DNA of 9,988 nucleotides from contig CABULX010000082.1 in the NCBI GenBank assembly GCA_902492545.1, positions 1 to 9,988 on the forward strand, written 5' to 3'. How positions within the stretch are numbered: the first letter of the stretch is position 1; each line of letters starts with the position of its first letter. The notes below the pieces were generated by a model, which was not told the DNA's origin, did not search any database, and saw nothing but the letters and a program-made list of their open reading frames with translations. Both the position numbers and the translations under genes were made by a program. Below, piece by piece: positions 6,317 through 9,988 of the stretch. The stretch comes from an uncultured Collinsella sp. (GTDB lineage: Bacteria > Actinomycetota > Coriobacteriia > Coriobacteriales > Coriobacteriaceae).

Positions 6317-6337
6317 CGTTACGATAACAAGAGTCGA

Positions 6338-7561
6338 TTAGAAATCGATGTCGGTGTCGTAGTAGCAGGCCTTGAGAATCTTCTCGAAGTCGGCAGCCTT
6401 GGTCTCACGCGGGTTCTCGGGCGTGCAGGCGTCCTGCTCGGCGTTCGCGGCGATCTCGGGCAGCTTGGCGAGGAACTCCTCCTCGGAAACCATCTGCGGG
6501 TTCTCGGCGTCGACCTTCACGCCACCATTCGCGTAATCCTTGATGGACTGCGGAATGTTGAGCTGGTCGTTGAGGTCGCGAATCTTCTGGACGAGCGCAG
6601 CGATGAGCTCCTCGTTGGTCTCGCCGGGAAGGTGCAGGATCTCCTTGGCCACGTAAGCGTAACGCTCAGCAGCGCGCGGGTCCTTGGAGTTCCACTGGAT
6701 AACCTTGCCCAGGTACATGGCGTTGGCAGCACCGTGGATGATGTGGCCGTTCTCGAAGGCAGCGCCGGTCTTGTGAGCCATGGAGTGAACGATGCCGAGC
6801 AGGCCCGAGGAGAAGGCGATACCGGCGATGCACTGAGCCTCGTGCATGTGCTGACGGGCCTCATGGTCGCCAGCATAGGACTTGGGCAGCCACTCGACGA
6901 TCTCGCGGATGCCGTGCAGAGCGTTAGCGTCGGTGAACATAGAGGCGCAGGTGGAAACGTAGGCCTCCATGCAGTGGGTCAGAGCGTCCATGCCGGTATG
7001 AGCGCACAGCTTGGCGGGCATGGTGTAGGTGAGCTCGGGGTCGACGATGGCGACATCAGGGGTGATGTTGAAGTCGGCCAGCGGGTACTTGATGCCCTTG
7101 GCGTAGTCGGTGATGACGGAGAAGGCAGTGACCTCGGTAGCGGTACCGGAGGTAGAGGAGATGGCGCAGAAGTGAGCCTTCTGACGCAGCTCGGGGAAGC
7201 TGAACGGCTGGATGATGTTATCGAAGGACTCCTCGGGATACTCGTAGAAGACCCACATGGCCTTAGCGGCATCGATGGGCGAGCCGCCGCCGATGGCGAT
7301 AATCCAGTCGGGCTCGAACTCGCGCATGGCCTCGGCGCCCTTCATGACCGTCTCGATGGACGGATCGGACTCGACGCCCTCGAACAGCTTGACCTCGAAA
7401 CCGCCTTCCTTAAGGTCGGCCTCAACGTCCTGCAGGAACCCGCCGCGGCGCATAGAGCTGCCGCCAGAAACGATGATGGCCTTCTTGCCCTTGAGGTTCT
7501 TCACCTCGTGGCGAGCGCCCTCACCAAAGTACAGATCGCGAGGATTGGTAAAACGTCCCAT
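6338..7561 (-). CDS. Iron-containing alcohol dehydrogenase (AdhE C-terminal / butanol dehydrogenase type)
   Basis: This 407-residue group III (Fe-type) alcohol dehydrogenase interconverts short-chain aldehydes and alcohols with NAD(P)H. The start at 7561 is fixed by AGGAGG six bases upstream. A longer reading from 7612 adds 17 basic residues with no support. The nucleotide motif GGGSPIDAAK is at residues 91-100. The Fe ligands D192, H196, H259 and H273 have exactly the spacing (4, 63, 14) recalled for FucO-type enzymes. The segment SSTSGTATEVTAFSVITD (135-152) and the following PLADFNITPDVAIVDPEL closely resemble the alcohol dehydrogenase half of AdhE. It lacks the aldehyde dehydrogenase half, so it is a stand-alone enzyme. 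The likely role is disposal of reducing equivalents by forming ethanol, a propanediol or butanol during fermentation. The exact substrate cannot be read from sequence. gldA and its paralogue lie downstream. Confidence 0.95.
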   Translation of the reverse strand: MGRFTNPRDLYFGEGARHEVKNLKGKKAIIVSGGSSMRRGGFLQDVEADLKEGGFEVKLFEGVESDPSIETVMKGAEAMREFEPDWIIAIGGGSPIDAAKAMWVFYEYPEESFDNIIQPFSFPELRQKAHFCAISSTSGTATEVTAFSVITDYAKGIKYPLADFNITPDVAIVDPELTYTMPAKLCAHTGMDALTHCMEAYVSTCASMFTDANALHGIREIVEWLPKSYAGDHEARQHMHEAQCIAGIAFSSGLLGIVHSMAHKTGAAFENGHIIHGAANAMYLGKVIQWNSKDPRAAERYAYVAKEILHLPGETNEELIAALVQKIRDLNDQLNIPQSIKDYANGGVKVDAENPQMVSEEEFLAKLPEIAANAEQDACTPENPRETKAADFEKILKACYYDTDIDF

Positions 7562-8061
7562 ACTGTGCCTCCTAAACAAGCCCCTCTTAGACTTGCGTAT
7601 ATAACGGAGCACCCAATTGGCTCCGTTAGGACCGGTTTTCGCGTTGCCGGCGATGACAATGCGCGATGTCTAAACGTCTCAACGCTCAGACAAACACTAT
7701 TTTACCGTTCTGGTTGGTCAGTTATTCGCCTAAAGCCGATAATGATGAAACGTTTTTTCTATCCCTGAAGACCCTTGTGGGGCATTCATACTCCCAAGCT
7801 GGGCAAACGTTTTATCAGGGTTGACAACATATCCCGGGCAGGACTGTGCCCCTCCAAAATGTGCCCCGTTCGCCGCCAAAAATCGACCGTTTACGGCACT
7901 GTGATACCACCCGCGCAACCGAGGTGCCGACATTTGTGCGACATCCGTCTTCGTGGTGCAAAGGTGCAAGTCCAAGTGCGGCACCCCCGGTGTGCCACAT
8001 GCGGGTAAACTAGAACCTTATATAGAAACATTTGAACCCTAACCGCAGCAAAGGAGGCCCC
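7562..8061. other. 500-bp divergent non-coding region with multiple repeats
   Basis: This is the gap between the divergent Fe-ADH and TPR-like genes. Reading frames exist on both strands, but none has a ribosome-binding site plus recognisable protein. From left to right it holds the Fe-ADH Shine-Dalgarno and the TAACGGAGC inverted repeat. Next come two copies of the palindrome AAACGTTT (7748-7755, 7805-7812) and CCCTGA/TCAGGG arms (7763-7768, 7815-7820). A GGGCA/TGCCC hairpin (7836-7851) and a direct repeat TGTGCCCC (7845-7852, 7860-7867) follow. Long-range arms GGTGCCG/CGGCACC (7923-7929, 7979-7985) come next. Near the right end, TTATATAG (8018-8025) is a candidate -10 for the rightward gene. 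The density of pairing arms suggests a structured RNA or a dispersed repeat rather than inert spacer. Confidence 0.5.
7598..7628 (-). promoter_or_regulatory. Inverted repeat overlapping a candidate -10 of the Fe-ADH promoter
   Basis: TAACGGAGC at 7602-7610 is perfectly complementary to GCTCCGTTA at 7620-7628. The loop contributes to a second palindrome, CCAATTGG (7613-7620). On the minus strand the repeat runs directly into TATATA (7603-7598), a candidate -10 about 37 bases before the Fe-ADH start codon. No good -35 is seen at the normal distance, which fits an activator-dependent promoter, or an operator. The repeat does not match Rex or CcpA consensus sites as I know them. The promoter call is tentative. 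Confidence 0.45.
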
Positions 8062-9138
8062 ATGGCATTCGATCCCATTCAAGAGGATTGCCATCGCCTC
8101 GTTCTTGAGGCCTTGCGCCGCGACAATATCCCGCTCACCGACGGTGCCGCCGTAGAGCGTCTGATGGAACAATTCACCCGCAACCCCGCACCGCTCATCG
8201 TGCACGACCGCGACCGCGCCGGGCACCTCATTGCCAAGGTGGTCGAGGCTGTCGACTACCGCATTCCCTTTATCCCTGACGATACCCAGGCAGAGCAAGA
8301 AGAGGCAGCTGCCGAGAACATGCTCCGCGAGGCAGCCGCGCTCGACCCGACCAACTGGGACGCTCAGCGCATGCTGACCGCCCTCACCGCCGGCTCCAAC
8401 GAGGAATACGTACAGTACCTGGTGTCCAAGTGCGATGAGGTCGAGCACGACCTGGCGCTCAAAATCGCCTCGGCCCAGGACCCCTACGAGCGCGAGGCCG
8501 CAGGCGACCTTACGCGCCGCCCCTATCTGCGTTGGCTTGCCGCCTTGGCATCGCGTGCCCTCATTAGCGGCCGCTACCGCATGTCGCTCGAAGCCGCAAA
8601 TCGCAGCTTGGACTTTGCGCCCAACGACCCCGCTGATGTCCGCCACACCGCGATGCTCGCCATGGCAAAGCTCGAATACCCCGCCGAGGAGCTCAAGCGC
8701 TTTCGCTCCGCTCACTCCGTGCCGTACCTCGCGAATACCCCGCTGCGCCGCCGCCCCAAAGATGCGGAGCGTGACTTGGACCCGTGGACGCTCATCGCGC
8801 TGATGAGCGCTGCCTGGCGCGAGCTAGACTACGAGGGCGCCGAGCACTACCTGCGTATCCTTGCGCGTTCGTGCCCCCACGCCGCCGAGGCGCTCTACTT
8901 CCAAACCGAGTTTCCCGATGGCGTCTATGCCCGCGTCAACGTGGGTGTGGGCTCCACCGACGAGCTTGTCCTTGCGCTGTCCGAGGCGACGCCGGTACTG
9001 CAGGAGGGCCTGGGCGCCCCCGACAACGCCAGCTTTGCCGCCTGGGTCGCCACCAACGATATCGTGCGTTCCCAAATCGATGAGCGCATCCTGCGGGCGG
9101 CCGAGCAGGGTTTGCCGTTTAAGGGAGGAGACCTCTAA
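8062..9138 (+). CDS. TPR-like helical repeat protein, function unknown
   Basis: This 358-residue soluble protein is rich in Ala, Leu, Glu and Arg, with no signal peptide or membrane helix. TPR-like helix pairs are visible at about residues 78-108 (ending AAALDPTNWDAQRML), 156-190 (ASRALISGRYRMSLEAANRS), 192-214 (RHTAMLAMAKLEYPAEELKR) and 242-277 (PWTLIALMSAAWRELDYEGA). The middle segment, APNDPADVRHTAMLAMAKLE, resembles the NPNDNxGxRYLLL pattern of bacterial TPR proteins that often accompany SEC-C motifs, but no SEC-C cysteines are present. The ATG at 8062 is chosen because AAAGGAGG ends four bases before it. A TTG ten codons upstream lacks such a site. Its TAA overlaps the ATG of the next gene (TAATG), so the two are almost certainly one operon and may act together. 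A scaffold role is inferred from the fold only. Confidence 0.85.
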   Translation: MAFDPIQEDCHRLVLEALRRDNIPLTDGAAVERLMEQFTRNPAPLIVHDRDRAGHLIAKVVEAVDYRIPFIPDDTQAEQEEAAAENMLREAAALDPTNWDAQRMLTALTAGSNEEYVQYLVSKCDEVEHDLALKIASAQDPYEREAAGDLTRRPYLRWLAALASRALISGRYRMSLEAANRSLDFAPNDPADVRHTAMLAMAKLEYPAEELKRFRSAHSVPYLANTPLRRRPKDAERDLDPWTLIALMSAAWRELDYEGAEHYLRILARSCPHAAEALYFQTEFPDGVYARVNVGVGSTDELVLALSEATPVLQEGLGAPDNASFAAWVATNDIVRSQIDERILRAAEQGLPFKGGDL

Positions 9139-9988
9139 TGGATCCGAGCGTCTACATCCCCGCCTACCTGGAGCGCACCTATCTGGCGTCGCACCCCGAA
9201 CTCACCGATGCAGCACGCGAGCTTGTCCATAACGACGTAAGCGTCAACCCTCACAAGTATGCGCAGACCGAGCATGCCCAGGCGCTGCTGTCCTATGCCG
9301 GTGTTCATCGCCACCTGCTCGACGAGCTCCATCGCATCGAGGACATGGGCAGCGACGAGGAGTTCGAACAGACGCGTAATCGCCTGTTCGACGACATGCG
9401 CGATGAGCTGCTCAAAATTGTCCGCGTCGATGCACTGGCCGTCGACGCGCAGCTGCTCGCCATCATCCTGGCCGACACGCCCGTTGACGCCTGCCTAGGC
9501 GACCTGATGAAGCTCGAGGCGACCACGGCCGATTACCTGCAGCAAAGCGTGCCCGGGTTCGACATGGAAGCCTCGCACTACTGGGCCAATAATGTTTTGG
9601 CCGATGGTGTCACCGCAGCAGACCTTACCGTGAGCGAGCCGGCTCTTATCGGGTGGCTTCACACACTCGATGCCATCTCGCAGCTGTGCATGGCGAGCGC
9701 CCGCTACCGCGCTGCCGCCAACTACGCCCGCCGTGTTCTTAAGGCGGAAGGCTACCCCACCCGAGCCGCAGGCACCGTGCTGCTCGCCCTTGCTCGCTTG
9801 GAAGACGAGGACGGCTTTTTTGCCCTAGCCCACCAGCTCGAGGAAGAGATCGGGGCTGACGCGCTCGAGAACTCTCCTTGGTATCTGCTCGCCCGCACGA
9901 TTCTGCTGTTCAAAACAAACAAGATGCGCCCGGCGACACGCGCGCTGCGTGAGTTTGCCAACCGTTGCGAGGGCGGTGCGTTCTTCTT
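9138..9988 (+). CDS. TPR-like protein, paralogue of the preceding gene (partial, runs off the right edge)
   Basis: The frame is open for 283 codons from the ATG at 9138 to the window end, so the C-terminus is missing. The start is supported by GGAGGAG at 9124-9130, seven bases upstream. It overlaps the previous stop by one base, implying translational coupling. The N-terminal half is acidic and helical (for example DELHRIEDMGSDEEFEQTRN at 62-81). The C-terminal half has TPR-like helix pairs: ASARYRAAANYARRVL (186-201), TVLLALARLED (213-223) and SPWYLLARTILLF (246-258). These match, in order, segments of the upstream protein (SGRYRMSLEAANRSL, AMLAMAKLEY, DPWTLIALMSAAW), including a later LRxFAxRC against LRILARSC. 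The pair therefore looks like a diverged tandem duplication. No catalytic motif or membrane segment is seen and the function is unknown. Confidence 0.85.
   Translation, partial: MDPSVYIPAYLERTYLASHPELTDAARELVHNDVSVNPHKYAQTEHAQALLSYAGVHRHLLDELHRIEDMGSDEEFEQTRNRLFDDMRDELLKIVRVDALAVDAQLLAIILADTPVDACLGDLMKLEATTADYLQQSVPGFDMEASHYWANNVLADGVTAADLTVSEPALIGWLHTLDAISQLCMASARYRAAANYARRVLKAEGYPTRAAGTVLLALARLEDEDGFFALAHQLEEEIGADALENSPWYLLARTILLFKTNKMRPATRALREFANRCEGGAFF

Noticed and set aside
5175..7768. Long plus-strand frames opposite gldA and the Fe-ADH gene
   Set aside because: Both are mirror frames of strongly conserved enzymes and show no domain motif of their own.
7821..7849. Perfect -35 hexamer TTGACA at 7821-7826
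   Set aside because: No -10-like hexamer occurs 16-18 bp downstream (CTGTGC region), so it is not called as a promoter.
7730..7984. Possible 84-aa minus-strand protein in the non-coding region
   Set aside because: It starts at GTG without a ribosome-binding site and shows no family pattern. The frame overlaps several pairing arms better explained as RNA or DNA structure. It is kept only as an alternative explanation of that region.
7890..7990. Cobalamin-riboswitch-like words (GGCACTGTGATACC, GCGCAACC) and a tRNA T-arm-like GGTGCAAGTCC
   Set aside because: The B12 box and the rest of the cobalamin core are missing, and no cloverleaf or acceptor stem can be formed around the T-arm-like word.
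7891..8715. 274-codon minus-strand frame overlapping the start of the TPR-like gene
   Set aside because: It is antisense to a gene with a strong Shine-Dalgarno and biased codons. The product shows no recognisable family.

Overview
The window looks like chromosome from a GC-rich, anaerobic, fermentative Actinomycetota, most likely a Coriobacteriia member close to Collinsella. That placement is inference. It rests on strongly C/G-ending codons, a polyferredoxin, tandem glycerol dehydrogenases and an AdhE-like iron alcohol dehydrogenase, with no marker RNA gene to confirm it. No rRNA, tRNA, CRISPR array or complete insertion sequence was found.

Left part (1-972): a small regulatory module. A 72-residue XRE-type repressor-like protein (minus strand) is divergent from an unrecognised 129-residue protein (plus strand). 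The 76-bp gap between them holds a perfect 24-bp palindrome at 536-559, which is almost certainly the operator. This is the part most like accessory DNA.

Centre-left (982-3821, all minus strand): a four-cluster [4Fe-4S] protein is followed by a strong hairpin, then the universal ATPase ychF, then a DUF1648-type membrane protein that appears translationally coupled to ychF.

Centre (3973-7561, all minus strand): three iron/zinc-type alcohol dehydrogenases in a row. In transcription order they are an AdhE-like Fe-ADH, a canonical glycerol dehydrogenase (gldA) and a diverged gldA paralogue. Well-formed terminators follow the Fe-ADH and gldA, and a second, REP-like hairpin lies just before the paralogue. 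Together these genes suggest NAD-linked interconversion of glycerol, dihydroxyacetone and short-chain alcohols, with the polyferredoxin possibly serving redox traffic nearby.

Right part (7562-9988): a 500-bp non-coding divergent region with several inverted and direct repeats precedes two plus-strand genes that overlap by one base (TAATG). Both encode helical-repeat (TPR-like) proteins with no recognised function. Their C-terminal halves can be aligned by eye, so they look like an old tandem duplication. The second runs off the right edge.

The items most worth a second look are the XRE/palindrome/unknown-protein module, the structured non-coding stretch around 7740-8010, the REP-like hairpin between the two glycerol dehydrogenases, and the duplicated TPR-like pair.
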